Positions 47,286 through 58,806 are shown, numbered from the stretch's first letter. The stretch is 64,000 nt of DNA from Stropharia rugosoannulata (GCA_028532985.1 JANCIK010000002.1:3906001-3970000), one strand, 5' to 3'. The notes: generated by a model from the sequence alone, not told the origin. Made by a program: numbers and translations.

Positions 47286-48865
47286 ATGATTCAAAACATG
47301 TTGAGCATGTGGGCCTGGAGCTATAGAGAAGTAAAAATATCGAGGGCAAGAAAGAACAGAATTAAACGACCGCAGTTGGACCTCAGTGATGAATGTAAGG
47401 TGGAGCTTGTGAGTGTAATGCAAGCATCACTGGCATGTGACACAAGCATAAATATTGAGCGTAGAAAAGTTGAAGTGTTGGACGTTGGACCTTTCAAACA
47501 CCACAACAACTCCTTGGAAATGACAGAGCCGAATTCTCTTCAAGTGATGCTTTTACGCTTGAGCTTATCACTAATGGGTCTGTTTCAGCATGTCCATCTT
47601 GAATTGGTGAAGCGCTTTACATTTCCAGAAAGACGAGAAGTAAGTCTGGATTTATCCTTTATTCAAATACCCTCATGATCCACGATTTAGCTTCCAGATG
47701 ACATCAATATCTGGAGAGTGGATATCGAGAACTATGAAGTCTATTGGAAGAAACTAGCTACCGTGATCACTTTCTACGGATATACTCCATTCAAGATCGC
47801 CTCAGTACTGGACCTAGTCGCTTCTACCCTTCCCTTACCGAGTAATTTTATTTACGCCCCGCCCCATTCCGACACTGTAGCTGCTTGTACTAATATTCGA
47901 CGCTTTGGAGGTGTAAACTGTTGCATGTACGCAGCGGAGAAGGACAGGTGCCATTATGTCATACGAGTCATGAGCATTCAAGGTCGAGCATTGGACACCT
48001 TAAGGATTGTGCGCATGGTTTCTCAATCTCCAGATAACTTGCGAAGTAACTATCACATACTTCCGATGCTTGATGAATTTGCGTATCATGACATCATTTT
48101 TGGTGTTTTTCCTATGGTTGCAACGGACCTTCGATCGCTGATGCTCTCCTACGAGTCTAAGAATACTGTTGAAGATATTGTGTACATGCTTATCCAGGCA
48201 CTGGAGGTACGTTGCTTGACATATCATTGTACTATTCTTACTTTATTAGGCTGTAGAATATATTCATGGAAAGAGCATTGCTCACCGTGTACGTTCTGAC
48301 AACATTGCCACGATAACTATTTGCTCATAGCCTTTGGTGTGCTTTTTCTGATAGAATTTATTCATAGATAATTTTGTAGTAGACTTCAACCCACAATCGA
48401 CCTTTGGTAGAAATTGGACTCGACCACGGGTCTACCTCACTGACTTTGAAGCCGCAATTCACTTTCCGGACGACGTGGAACCTCATAACAGACTGGCAAG
48501 CGGATTACCCTTACCGTTCGAAATATACAATCGCGAACTAGCTCCAGAGCTGTGCGTCTCGGAAGAGCATCTCTACTGTCCTTTCAAGCTAGACATGTGG
48601 CAGTTTGCTAACCACATTCTACAGAGTTTCGCTGTAAGTGCCTTCACTTTCGCGTTGATAGTTGTGCATACCATGACCATAACTTTTCTCGTAGCACACC
48701 GACGTAGCTGACCTTGATAATCTCTGGCCCCTCTTAGCCTCTGAGAATCCGGCGGACAGGCCTACAGCTCAAGAGGCTTTGCAGAAATTGACAGACTTTG
48801 TTGTTTCGGTTCCGCCAACATTTCTCCACCGCACCTATAAATGCCCTTTGGTAATCTCGTACTAA
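47286..48865 (+). CDS. Kinase-like protein with degenerate catalytic motifs (pseudokinase)
   Basis: Protein kinase fold, predicted inactive. Exon 1 (47286-47639) contains LEMTEPNSLQVMLLRLSLSL and joins through a GTAAGT...TTTAG intron to LPDDINIWRVDIENYEVYWK. The N-lobe has CHYVIRVMSIQG, where the VAIK lysine position carries Arg. Then HILPMLDEFAYHDIIFGVFP, VEDIVYMLIQALE, and across an intron AVEYIHGKSIAHR, which continues after a GTACGT...TGATAG intron as Asn-LFIDNFVVDF: the HRD motif is HRN. The activation-loop motif is TDFEAAIHF (DFE, not DFG). Later come LYCPFKLDMWQFA and, in the last exon, ASENPADRPTAQEALQKLTD and PPTFLHRTYK. The frame is otherwise intact, so the changes are not simple decay. 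The true start in exon 1 is uncertain. Two broken relatives lie at 41994-42586 and 60169-60336. Confidence 0.75.
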
Positions 48866-50131
48866 GGCTTCAACCCAAGCGTCACTTTCGGAATGTCAAA
48901 TTTGCACCGACTGGAGTTGCCAAATCTCTCCTCCTTGTAACACACTTGTTGAGCCAAATAAATTGCTAGTGACTGAATGATCCATACTATAAGTTGAAGG
49001 CTTTATATAGCAATTGAACGGTATTTATGTTCATGTATATCAGCTACTGCGAGTTAACCGCACAAACTAACCTCGTGAACTGCCTTAAATCCATCTACAA
49101 ATCCATCTGCTACTCGCCACCGTCAAATGGACGTCCGGAGTCTATTTCCAGTGTGCGAAGAGACGATGCTTACGCTGGGAGTTGGCTACGAACTTGGAAT
49201 ATAGGCAGCCCGCGATAAATAACGGCCCCTCGCAGGCCATTAAATTAGTGATGCTTCTTGGATGCTTCCGCAGAGAGAAGAGGAACCTTAGTTTAACTTT
49301 GACTCAGCGATGACGATATTGAACGAAGCGGAATACTTAAACAATATTCAACATTGATTCAACAGGAGAAGGTTGGGAGAAGGAGGAAGTCCGACTTGGG
49401 AAGTCCCTGTTTGGTCCCTGTTCGACGGTGGAAGGTCTTGGGAAGGTCCCGGCGTAGGAACCTTGATTACGGCCCGGATGCCGGATGACCAATTTCACCA
49501 TTGAATGCAAATCGAACGTCCTGCATATTTACCGCTATGTACTACCAAGCTACTACCGTAGGTATGAGATGGTTCTTTGATGTAAGGATCTACCACCTTG
49601 TGCTTGCTTTGTTGCCGGAGTACTCAATGAGAGAAGCTGGCTTCAGATCAGCTTTACATGTCGGATTGCATTCTGAATGACGGTAAGAGATTTTTTGAAA
49701 CCAGCCAAAAACCAGGTCTATGAGATTCTACTGACGTATACGCCAATTTGTGTCAGCAGGATAGATGTCTGACTGGGGTCAACAATGGGGCAAGATTTAA
49801 CTACTTTCGGGAAAGTGGAATCTCCAACGTGGCTGATATTATTGGTCAAGAACATGCAGCACGCAATGCACATGCGGTGACATAATGAATGGAATGCATT
49901 TTTAGCCTGGTCAGGCCTGGCGAATGCTCCAATTCGTCCTGGCGGGTAATGAAGGGTAATGGCTATCTCAACTTCTACTACCACTCTTTTTGCCTTTGGA
50001 CGCCTCGGCTGCTTACCGATCTCCCGATTGCTGTGATCGCATTTCATAAACAGTGCGCAAAACAAGACGAAAACATACCGACGGCTTCAACATCACTATT
50101 TCTCATTTATTGCTCCTCACTTCCACTTTCC
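48866..50131. other. Intergenic, no gene seen
   Basis: About 1.3 kb. GGGAAGTCC/GGAAGGTCC-like short repeats lie at about 49385-49460. No coding region is supported. Confidence 0.4.
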
Positions 50132-52104
50132 ATGGCGATTGCTCATCACGACGCACAAGCGGACTACGCGAATGCGCGACATTACGTGGACCAGTATACT
50201 ACGTCTTCAGTGTCGCATGGTGGATTAGGGGCCAGGGTGGTACTTCTTTGGAATTACATAGTACCATCGTTCTCCCCAAAGGATGCCGCCAAGGACGAAT
50301 TGTTGCCAACGTTCCGTAAAACGAGCGAGAAGACCACATTGTACGATATCGGAGAGTTTACGCCCAACGCATATATTCCGCCGTTGCTCTGGTCGAGTGC
50401 CCGTAAACAAGACGGTATTCGCCTGGCCGCAGCTATTATGCTCGCCTTTCTCTGTGCGATTCTGATACTGACTTCGGGAACACCTCTCTGTCATGGGGCT
50501 CCACCAGGTCATTCAGTGTTATCTGGTATATCATCACCTATACAACGTCTATGGGGGCCATATTCTCCGTACTACTCTGCTGAGCCGTATACCCCTCCTC
50601 CAGAAAATTGCCATATAACGCAGGTACGTCGATTCAAAGTATATCTGATCTGGTATTCAGAAGCTGAGATATGTATCTTGTAGGTCAACATTGTACGTAC
50701 ACCGAGCGATCTTTTTTGCGTCATTCCATTTTTCTCATCTAGATCATGTAAGATTCAACGCCACGGGGCTCGAGTACCTACCACCGGGGCTTCAGCAAAC
50801 ATAATTACTGCAGTGAACAAACTGCAGGGAGCGTCAGAATACGGCACGGCAGACCTCACATTTCTCTCGAATTATACCTATACCCTTGCCACAAATGGGA
50901 ATCTCTTGCCCTTCGGCGCTACGCAGTAAGCATATCATAATGGGTACCTTTCTACATTTTTTAAACATACACGCAGGTCAGAGGAGTCGGGATATGAAGC
51001 ATACAAGCGATATTCGAGCATAGTATCAGACGTAAACATCCCATTCGTCCGGTCCTCGTCTGGTGTCCGAGTTGTAGAATCCGCAACTAACTGGACTTCT
51101 GGTATGTATTAACCCTCAAACTAATTTCTGCCATGAGAAGTATCTCATTTCCAAGAACAGGCTTCTTCTTAGCTAGCGGTAACAGGTATGATCTGCCGCT
51201 CTCCGTCATTATATCTGAAAGTGTAAGTCCTGCTCGCAAAGAAGTACGCAATGAGGTAACTAAATTTACTCAGGGAAATAACACTCTCGACGATAACCTA
51301 TGTCCTAACGAAGGGTCTTCCGACTCCCAAACTGCTGCTTGGGCCAGTGTATATGGCTCTCCAATCGCTGCCCGAATCAACGTCAATGCGCCTGGCGCTA
51401 ACCTGACAGCGGATGACATTCCTCCCTTGATGTCCTTATGTGCCTTTGAATCCATTGCGTATGACACGCCAAGTCCCTTCTGTTCTCTCTTCACACTTCA
51501 AGAGTACCACCAGTATGAATATTTTGCAGATCTTGGGAAATACTATGGTACTGGGTGAGTTGTGCTTATACATTTCTCCAGTATACATATGCTTACCATG
51601 CTTAGTCCTGGAGCATATTTGGGACGTGTACAAGGCGTAGGCTACATCAACGAACTAATCGCACGCCTCACAGGGACTCCCGTGCGCGATAACACGCAGA
51701 CCAACCGTACTTTGGATGCGTCACCCGAAACGTTTCCCCTCAACCGTACATTCTATGCCGACTTCTCGCATGACAATCAGATGGTCGCGATATATGCTGC
51801 ACTTGGACTTTTTACACAAAGTGAACATCTGGATCCGAAGCATCCTGATGAACAGCGGACATGGATCGCAAGTCGCTTGACGCCGTTCAGCGCAAGGATG
51901 GTGACCGAGCGTCTGACATGCACTCAGACTGACGACCCCTCTAGCGAAGATACGTATGTGAGAATTTTAGTGAACGATGCCCTGCAGCCTCTATCATTCT
52001 GTGGGGCTAATAGTGATGGACTGTGCACTCTCAATGACTTCGTGAAGAGTCAGGTATACTCAAGAGAAGATGGACAGGGCGATTTTGAGAAATGTTATGC
52101 TTAG
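50132..52104 (+). CDS. Histidine acid phosphatase (phytase-like), membrane-anchored
   Basis: Releases phosphate from phosphate esters such as phytate. The first exon codes for a long cytoplasmic-type N-terminus (MAIAHHDAQADYANARHYVD), one hydrophobic helix (LAAAIMLAFLCAILILTSG) and YTPPPENCHITQ. A 9-nt exon (VNI) and then IQRHGARVPTTGASANIITA follow, giving the catalytic RHGARVP. Further exons read GTADLTFLSNYTYTLATNGN, SEESGYEAYKRYSSIVSDVN, GFFLASGNRYDLPLSVIISE, NLCPNEGSSDSQTAAWASVY, PPLMSLCAFESIAYDTPSPF and GRVQGVGYINELIARLTGTP, then the second catalytic motif FYADFSHDNQMVAIYAALGL (HD). The end is LCTLNDFVKSQVYSREDGQG with a final Cys. Many N-glycosylation sites. About nine exons. The uncleaved N-terminal helix suggests a type II anchored enzyme; secreted phytases usually have a simple signal peptide. 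Confidence 0.88.
50684..50692 (+). other. 9-nt microexon before RHGARVP
   Basis: The exon CATATAACGCAG (HITQ) is followed by a GTACGT...CTTGTAG intron, then GTCAACATT, then a GTACGTAC...TGTAAG intron, then ATTCAACGCCAC. Joined, this reads HITQ-VNI-IQRHGAR, which fits the family pattern C-x-I-x-Q-V-x-x-x-x-R-H-G-A-R. Leaving out the nine bases keeps the frame but removes three conserved residues. Confidence 0.7.
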
Positions 52105-52835
52105 TCGGTACGACTGTAGTGGTAGTTGTCATTTGGCCAGTACATCTTCTTTCTCACGTCCACCTAACCAAATTTATGAAAGGGTAGAACTTATCACACA
52201 CGATAGCTTAAACGGATTACTATTAATACTTATGTGCGTATCTCGAACTTATCATGTCGTAGGGGGGTTATGGCAATGATGGACTATATTATGTTTCTGA
52301 AGGAGGATACATAGAAAGCAATTAACCTGAACTGGGATAGACTGAAATAAATGCTCTGAATATAAGTTATAAGCTTCAGTCACTCAATTGGGCGACGTTC
52401 AGACAGATCGCAACATGTAACACAAGTTGAAGTTAGGCCGATGACATTGTATTATATCTTTACAATTACATTGTACTTCAATTAGAGCTTAATCAGATGC
52501 TACTGCTGGTAAACCTGCATTTTTACCAGTCACCACAGCTATTATACTGTCTGATGCTGTCCAGTGGCTAAACGTACAACTCTTTCATCATGATGAGTAA
52601 TTCATCCCCGGTAGTTATTTTTAGAATGCTGTACTACGTTATGATGATACTCTTGTCTAAAATAGATTGTACTCGGACACAAGTTCTCACAAATTATAAT
52701 TGAAAAGCTGCCAATCTGAAAGTAACGATGAAGAACACATCTTTTCCCCCTCCTAATATACAGCGCCAGCACACCTTCCACTGCTGCGAAGTATAACTCG
52801 AAACGATACTGGTATACTCCATTTTGGTGACGATC
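52105..52835. other. Intergenic upstream of HET paralog 4, no gene seen
   Basis: About 730 bp, AT-rich, with no feature I can support. Confidence 0.4.
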
Positions 52836-55006
52836 ATGGCGGGGACTCGAAATGGCCAACATACTCGTTCCACCGAGCCAGCACTGCAAGGTGCGAGTAA
52901 TCGTCTCTCTATACATGAGTACAGCTGTCTAAATAGCATCTATAGAATATGCACATAGCCTTGTAAAGGCGCTCACAGATTTCATTAACCCACTCATACA
53001 AAGCGATTCAGGTCTGGGTAAGTCCGATGAATTGGGGTACCTACGTAGAGTTTAAACAGCTGATACAGATCTCATTTAACTTCATTTGGAATCAATTTAA
53101 TCTTGCCACGGAAAACGCCAATGCAGAAAATTTGCACTCTACTCAGTCTGGAGAAGATTTCACCAGGGAAGCAAGTCAGTTGATTGATGCTTTGCAGGCC
53201 TTTGTCGCGTCTCTGCATAACAACAAAGCAAAAAAAGAGGCTGACAACGACGGCACAAATCATATTGGCGTTACAGGTAGTGCCACAGATGGAAGTTCGA
53301 ACTATTTTTCATCAAAAAACCGCGACATTAAGAAAGAAGCTACAGATATGATAGTAGTTGGTCAACACCCATACGAACGTGTAGGATTCCTCAAGCCTTC
53401 GGACTCGTGCAAAATTTACTCAAGCTCAAGCACAACATCAAGCTCGCTTTCAATAGCAAGCGGCGTCGAGCAACAAGAGCTACTCGCATCAGCGCTATTG
53501 CATGTCCGACAGCTCGTTTTCAACAAGTTGCCTATCCGCATGCTATTGTTCGATAAGCATGGTGAAGATATCCGGTTTGTCGAAAGAGCAGATATATACC
53601 ACCACATATCCCTGCAAATCACGGCTGATTTGCAAGGGCCTAATGCATCTTATCTCAGGAGAATATACGACTACTCATATCAGAACTGGATCCTGAACTT
53701 CGTCAAGTCCTATACACATTACGCCATCCTGTCGCATACCTGGAGCCAAGGCCCACACGAAGAAATTACCTACGGAGACTGGGTCGCAAATACATACAAG
53801 TCTTGTTCTCCGGCCTACGTCAAACTTGCGAACTTCTGTCGCGTCGCAGCGACAGAGTATGACGTGCGGCTCGCTTGGGTAGACTCGGTGTGCATCAATA
53901 AGTACAGCAGCTCAGAGCTTGACGAGTCCATCCGTTCCATGTACAGGTGGTACCAAGACTCCACAGTATGCGTCGCATACCTTTCGGAAACGACGGCGTT
54001 GGCGAATATGCACGCTGACAAATGGTTCACGCGAGGCTGGACTCTCCAGGAGCTTGTCGCACCGCACCGCATCAAGTTCTATGCACGCGACTGGACAGGG
54101 CTCGGCAAACCGGACAGAAAGGTAGAATCAGACAAGAAGAATGAGGAAGTTCTAGCCCAGATAACGCGCGCGACGTCCATCACGGGAGACGAGTTCGCAA
54201 AGCTTTTGACGGACATACCGATCTCGCGCAGGATGCAATGGGCAGCAAAGCGACAAGTCACCCGAGAGGAGGACGTTGCATACTCTTTGATGGGCATTTT
54301 CGACGTCAGCATCGCCACGGCGTATGGTGAAGGCGCTGAGAGCGCGTTCGTGCGGCTTGTGCGGGAAATCCTGTCTTCCTGTGACCGATTTGAGTACGTT
54401 CTTGACATCACTAACTGGGGCTGGGGTCCGCACCTTTGTAGTCCTTGGATTAAAAAGAGAAGCAGTCACCTAATCCCACCAAGCCCAGAGGCCTATGTTT
54501 ACCGTGCTGCTTCTGATATCAAGTGGTACTATACACAGACGCCAACGACATTGACCAGAGTTGGGCTTTCTGTTTCAGTACTGCTTTTGCCTTCTTGGAA
54601 CGACGGCTTGGAGCTAAATGCTAGAAGGGAGAGTTTCATGCCTCAGGGAAGCTTCTATGGGTCAATCGCAACCCATAGAATACTGGACTTCAGGACTTTC
54701 GATCAGATGGCCATGAAGAATAACCCAGGAGAAGTGATAGCCTTTGATACACAGCCCACCGTTATGGCAGTGTTGAACTTCGACGAAAAGCAGACGGTAA
54801 TCACAATACCCAAAAAGCATCCTTGTTTTGCAGTCATGCTTGAGTTCTATGACGGCAATATCACTTTCGCAAACAGATTTGGTCGAACGAACGCGGAAAG
54901 GCCAATTACATTCCAGTTGAAAAATATCCAAGTTAACGGCGCCTACACCATCCCGAAAGCTGACTTGCACAAACATGGAATAGCCCTTCGGACAATGTAT
55001 CTGTAA
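52836..55006 (+). CDS. HET-domain protein, paralog 4
   Basis: Fourth member of the family, about 37 kb from the other three and on the same strand. Exon 1 (52836-52890) reads MAGTRNGQHTRSTEPALQ and joins in frame through a GTGCGA...TATAG intron to exon 2 from 52946 with EYAHSLVKALTDFINPLIQS. A donor GTAAGT follows; the best acceptor (GCAG at about 53124) keeps the frame into ENLHSTQSGEDFTREASQLI and DALQAFVASLH, the second helix. A Ser-rich linker comes next, then the HET core without further introns: NKLPIRMLLFDKHGEDIRFV, YAILSHTWSQGPHEEITYGD, AWVDSVCINKYSSSELDESI, KWFTRGWTLQELVAPHRIKF, SRRMQWAAKRQVTREEDVAY and YGEGAESAFVRLVREIL, ending HKHGIALRTMYL. It has VDSV where the others have MDT[VI], and is the most divergent of the intact copies. 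Confidence 0.87.
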
Positions 55007-55249
55007 TTATAAAGCTTCAGATTACTGATAAGCATAACTGCTAAAGCTGCGTGACGCGGTTGTACTTACATTACAATGCCACAAATTCCCGGAGCAGCGG
55101 AGCGGCATCGTTCAGATTTATAGTCCACACGCTTTCATCCCTGCAACCAATGCAACCGCAATTTCAGGATTCAGCATAGGAAACACACTCTCGGTGACAG
55201 TCAAGCCAAGCTTCTGCACGTGCGCCCACACTACGTTCATCTAGCAGCC

Positions 55250-56202
55250 CTACAGCAACCTATATCCGGCGTCTCCACTTGCCAATGAAATACAGAGGTT
55301 CCGCAAGTCGCACATTCCCACTCTCCCCGACCTCAAAACATATTGTTTCAGTCCAAGCAGGCGCCCAGTGCCTTCGCTTAATTGTATGGCGATGTCTGTT
55401 TTATCAAACATGTTTACGAGCGGGATGAATGCCCAGGATATGATTTCCGAGCAATCGCAAGGCGGCAGAGACAATGCCCTACGAGATACTTTCTGGGCAT
55501 CGACAGCGAACGCGGCCAGAGCCATTTTTCAGAGTCTTCCACGTTCTTCATTTCTACTTGGGGGGAGCCGGTGTGTAGTTGCATGAGATGAGAATAATCA
55601 TTTATTGGCATTGAAGAATCCTCGGATGGGCGCGTGATAGCGAAAGATATCGAGCCATAGCGGCAATAAACTTCGAGTCGGTCAGAAGATGTTAGTGTAT
55701 AGGATTGTGGGGCGTATTCTTCCGCTGTCCATGGAATAGACAGCTCCTCAGTTCCATTCCATTCCTTATCCCGGCGCAAACGGATGCCGGAGATGAATTG
55801 TACAGAGACCGCCATCTCTCGTATCTCCAACCACTGATGAACCGATGTCTTTATGATCCCTTCAATGTGATGCAGAGATCCGATGGCGACCAGTAGCTCA
55901 CCCTTCGACTCCCAGAAGACATGGGAAGAGCAGGAGCTGCAGGTATAGAGCCATCCTCGATGAATGAGTTTAGGTCGTACAGCGTTTCGGCCTTGCCATC
56001 TTCAGCTTCGAGTAAGGGTTGCGGGGACACTAACCATATTATTCATCGGTAAGACATGTCGACGGTGAGAGACTGTTCGACCTTGAAGTGGGTTTGTCAC
56101 GTTAGATCGAGCCTCTGAGTGGTAGCAAGGACTGTCCAGGATCAGCCCGTCATGGGCACGGTGCAATGGCATGCCTTTGAACCGGATGTAGGACGTAGTC
56201 AT
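55250..56202 (-). CDS. Possible gene of unknown function
   Basis: Several overlapping minus-strand frames have plausible coding character and splice signals but no recognised family: RFKGMPLHRAHDGLILDSPC and RHVLPMNNM (56202-56035), EDGKAETLYDLNSFIEDGSI after an acceptor near 56012, VHQWLEIREMAVSVQFISGI with RLRRDKEWNGTEELSIPWTA (55850-55720), and LPPCDCSEIISWAFIPLVNM to 55250. The joins between these pieces are not resolved, and one pair overlaps in different frames near 55520. It may be a real multi-exon gene, a pseudogene or chance. Confidence 0.3.
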
Positions 56203-57488
56203 CTGGCCCGTGATGTGCTTGCAGGTTAAAATTCAAATTCATTCAATGCGCAATGGCCAGAGGCGTTTACGTATGTAGTCATTCCAAGCAAGTAGGATCT
56301 ACTCAAAAATGAACACTCAGTGAGCACTGAAACTGGTACATAGATCAAATGTGGAACTTACCATTGTGTTCAACAAGAAGCAACATATTTAGACCCTGCT
56401 CTAACAGAAAATATGTGCATTCGGCCAGTGGAGTTTGAAAGTAAGCCACCAAAATTCAGCTGAGCGTTTCTGAGAGTAATGAGGTCATACGTCACAGGAC
56501 AAGGTGTAATGAGAGCATATATATGCAAGAAGGAACTCGCAGGCCAGTCGAAAAGGGTACTGTTCAACGTAGCAATCAAACTACTGACAAAAATATTGCC
56601 TAGGTGTGTGTATGCGCAAGATGGAGATACAGAGCACATTCCGGACAGAAACAAGAGAACCTCCGAGTTAATTTGCGAGGGGGGCAACCAGTATGAAGGC
56701 GCTTGAAGTGCATATATGTATTCGGTAACCAGCGTAGCGGGCGGGAAGCCACTTCTAATTTTGCGTACAGGCATGCATAGGCATGCGTGCGTGCGGAAAT
56801 GCGAAAGTTTATGAGGCGTATATGTGGGAAAGTCTGCATAGATTGGAGCATGGAAGCAGAAGACGTCCTGACGAATCTATCCAATCCAATGAGACACGGC
56901 GAGAACATGCCAGCCTGCGAAATGAAGCCACTCTATACAAGTCTATATGGTGCCAGCTGACAAGCAAGGTGGCCTGCCTCTGTTGTACTGACTAAGTCGT
57001 TGGGCGCCGTGAGTGAGCTGGCACCCTGACGAGGTTAATCCATGCCGAAAATAAACATAGCGCGACGCCCTGCGTACGTAAATTTAGCGCAGATGCTACT
57101 TTTATCCGGCTGCGCACGACCATGGGGAAACGGCAGGCGTCATGGCGCGTCATGGCTAGCGATAAGTGGTCCTGATAGACGAAAATAGGCGTTGTGTTCG
57201 AGCGAGAAATTGGCGTCGGCCCGTGATGGTGTTGGGATGGCCTTGGCTCTGGGCACCAAGCGATGCCCAGCGAGGGTCGCGAAAGGCACTGCGACAGAGA
57301 GAGATGCAGGAGAATAGGGCGGTTAAGGCGGTGCTCGCCGCGGCGAACAGCGAGCAGGGGATGGTGGAGGGAGGGAAGAAGAGAAGTGTGGGAGCCGCGT
57401 GTGATAGATGGTTCGCAAGCTGCCGCCAAACAGAGACCGCCGCGCCAAGACGCCTCCCACCGCTCTCCTTCCAACCACCTCGAGCCCC
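56203..57488. other. Intergenic, no confident gene
   Basis: About 1.3 kb. Open frames on both strands (up to 202 codons at 56992-57600, -) overlap the GC-rich 5' part of the membrane protein gene and are Arg/Gly-rich shadows. No supported feature. Confidence 0.4.
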
Positions 57489-58806
57489 ATGGGCGGGCCC
57501 TTCCTGCTCGCCGTACTTGCCGGCCTCCTCGTCGTCTTCGTCGTCCGCGCAGACACAAATGTGACCGTCCCGAACACGAACGCGGCCATCGTCTATGCAC
57601 CTCAGACGAGCTGGATCGAGTCCACGTCCGATCCGCTTTTTGCGAGTGGGACCAGCATGCGCACCAACAATCCCAACGCCGACGCGACGTTGACCTTTAC
57701 AGGTACGCCTGGCTATATCCTTGAGAGCCTCGCTGACAATGGCTCTTTGTTATCATGCACCTAGGGACGGCGATCTACTTCTGGGCGCCGCTGTGGCCGT
57801 CTCGCGTGAGCACGGCGCTATCGCTCGATGGTGCCGTACCTGTCGTCGTCAACCTGCGCGACACTACGCAGCCCTTAGACGACACCAGCGGTCCGACAAT
57901 AGCTAGTTCCCCAGTCTGGTCCGCCACTGACCTAGAAGATACCGTACACACGCTGGTTATATCTGTCGCCGCAGGACAAACCGTGGCTGTTGTCGACCTG
58001 CTAATGTAAGCGCTCATACTATCATCTCGTTTACTTGGACTGATAAGATACGACTTTGGTGCCACAGATACACACAGTCAGACACGGACCCCCTACCGTC
58101 GACCTCTGACACGGAGACCGCTACTCCAACAGACACCGACGTCACATCATCGACATCGTCGTCATCATCAACGTCAACCACCTCAACACGCTCCGTCCTC
58201 CCCGCGCCGTCCCCATCCGCCGCCACGGCTTCGACCTCTTCCAACACACCCGGACTTTCCATCGCCATTGGGATAGTTGTCGCTCTCTTTGCCTGCCTCG
58301 CTCTTGGCGTTTTGTTCTGGTGGTGGCGGCGCCGCGTCCGCCGACGGCGTCTGCGTGCAGAGGAGTCCACCCTTCACCCCCCGCTTCCGGACATGGACGA
58401 GACCTCGACCCAGGGCGCGTCGCTCGGCCGCACCCGCAGCGCGCGGTATCGTGATATCGCAGCATATTTCGGCACGAACGACAATGCGGGCCCCTTCAAC
58501 TCCGCTCGTGCTGGGGGAACGGGACCGGGGCCTAGATCAAATAGACGGAACGCGCCGCTGCCTCCGGTGCCTCGGAGGAAGCCTCCCCCACCTGGGAAAA
58601 GCAATCTTCGACACTCACTAGGTACAATTCCAGAGGTGCACCCGCGTGATGTGTTGGTGGAGAACGAAGACGATACCGCCACGCCTGACTGGGGACAGGT
58701 GCGGCTCGTGCCAAATGCAGGTCACGACCGGCCAAGAAATGCAAGTGGAAGCGGATCAACGGCGGACAGGGACAGGGAAGACCCATGGTTAATCCGGGAT
58801 TCGTGA
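57489..58806 (+). CDS. Single-pass membrane protein with Ser/Thr stalk
   Basis: Surface-type protein of unknown role. The start at 57489 gives a good signal peptide (MGGPFLLAVLAGLLVVFVVR); an in-frame ATG at 57408 would put a basic stretch in front and is less likely. The outer part (IVYAPQTSWIESTSDPLFAS, then TAIYFWAPLWPSRVSTALSL) is a compact beta-like domain of about 150 residues. It is followed by a Ser/Thr-rich stalk (SSTSSSSSTSTTSTRS), a transmembrane helix (LSIAIGIVVALFACLALGVL), a stop-transfer run (WWWRRRVRRRRLR) and a Pro/Arg-rich cytoplasmic tail with RRNAPLPPVPRRKPPPP, which could bind SH3 domains. Three exons, joins at ACAG/GGACG and CTAAT/ATACAC. This layout is common in agaricomycete type I membrane proteins of unknown ligand. 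Unusually GC-rich for the window. Confidence 0.8.

Noticed and set aside
47035..47349. 104-codon minus-strand frame with a Ser-Leu repeat
   Set aside because: The repeat is only the translation of the GA microsatellite.
56992..57600. 202-codon minus-strand frame rich in Arg and Gly
   Set aside because: It overlaps the GC-rich start of the membrane protein on the other strand and is its shadow.
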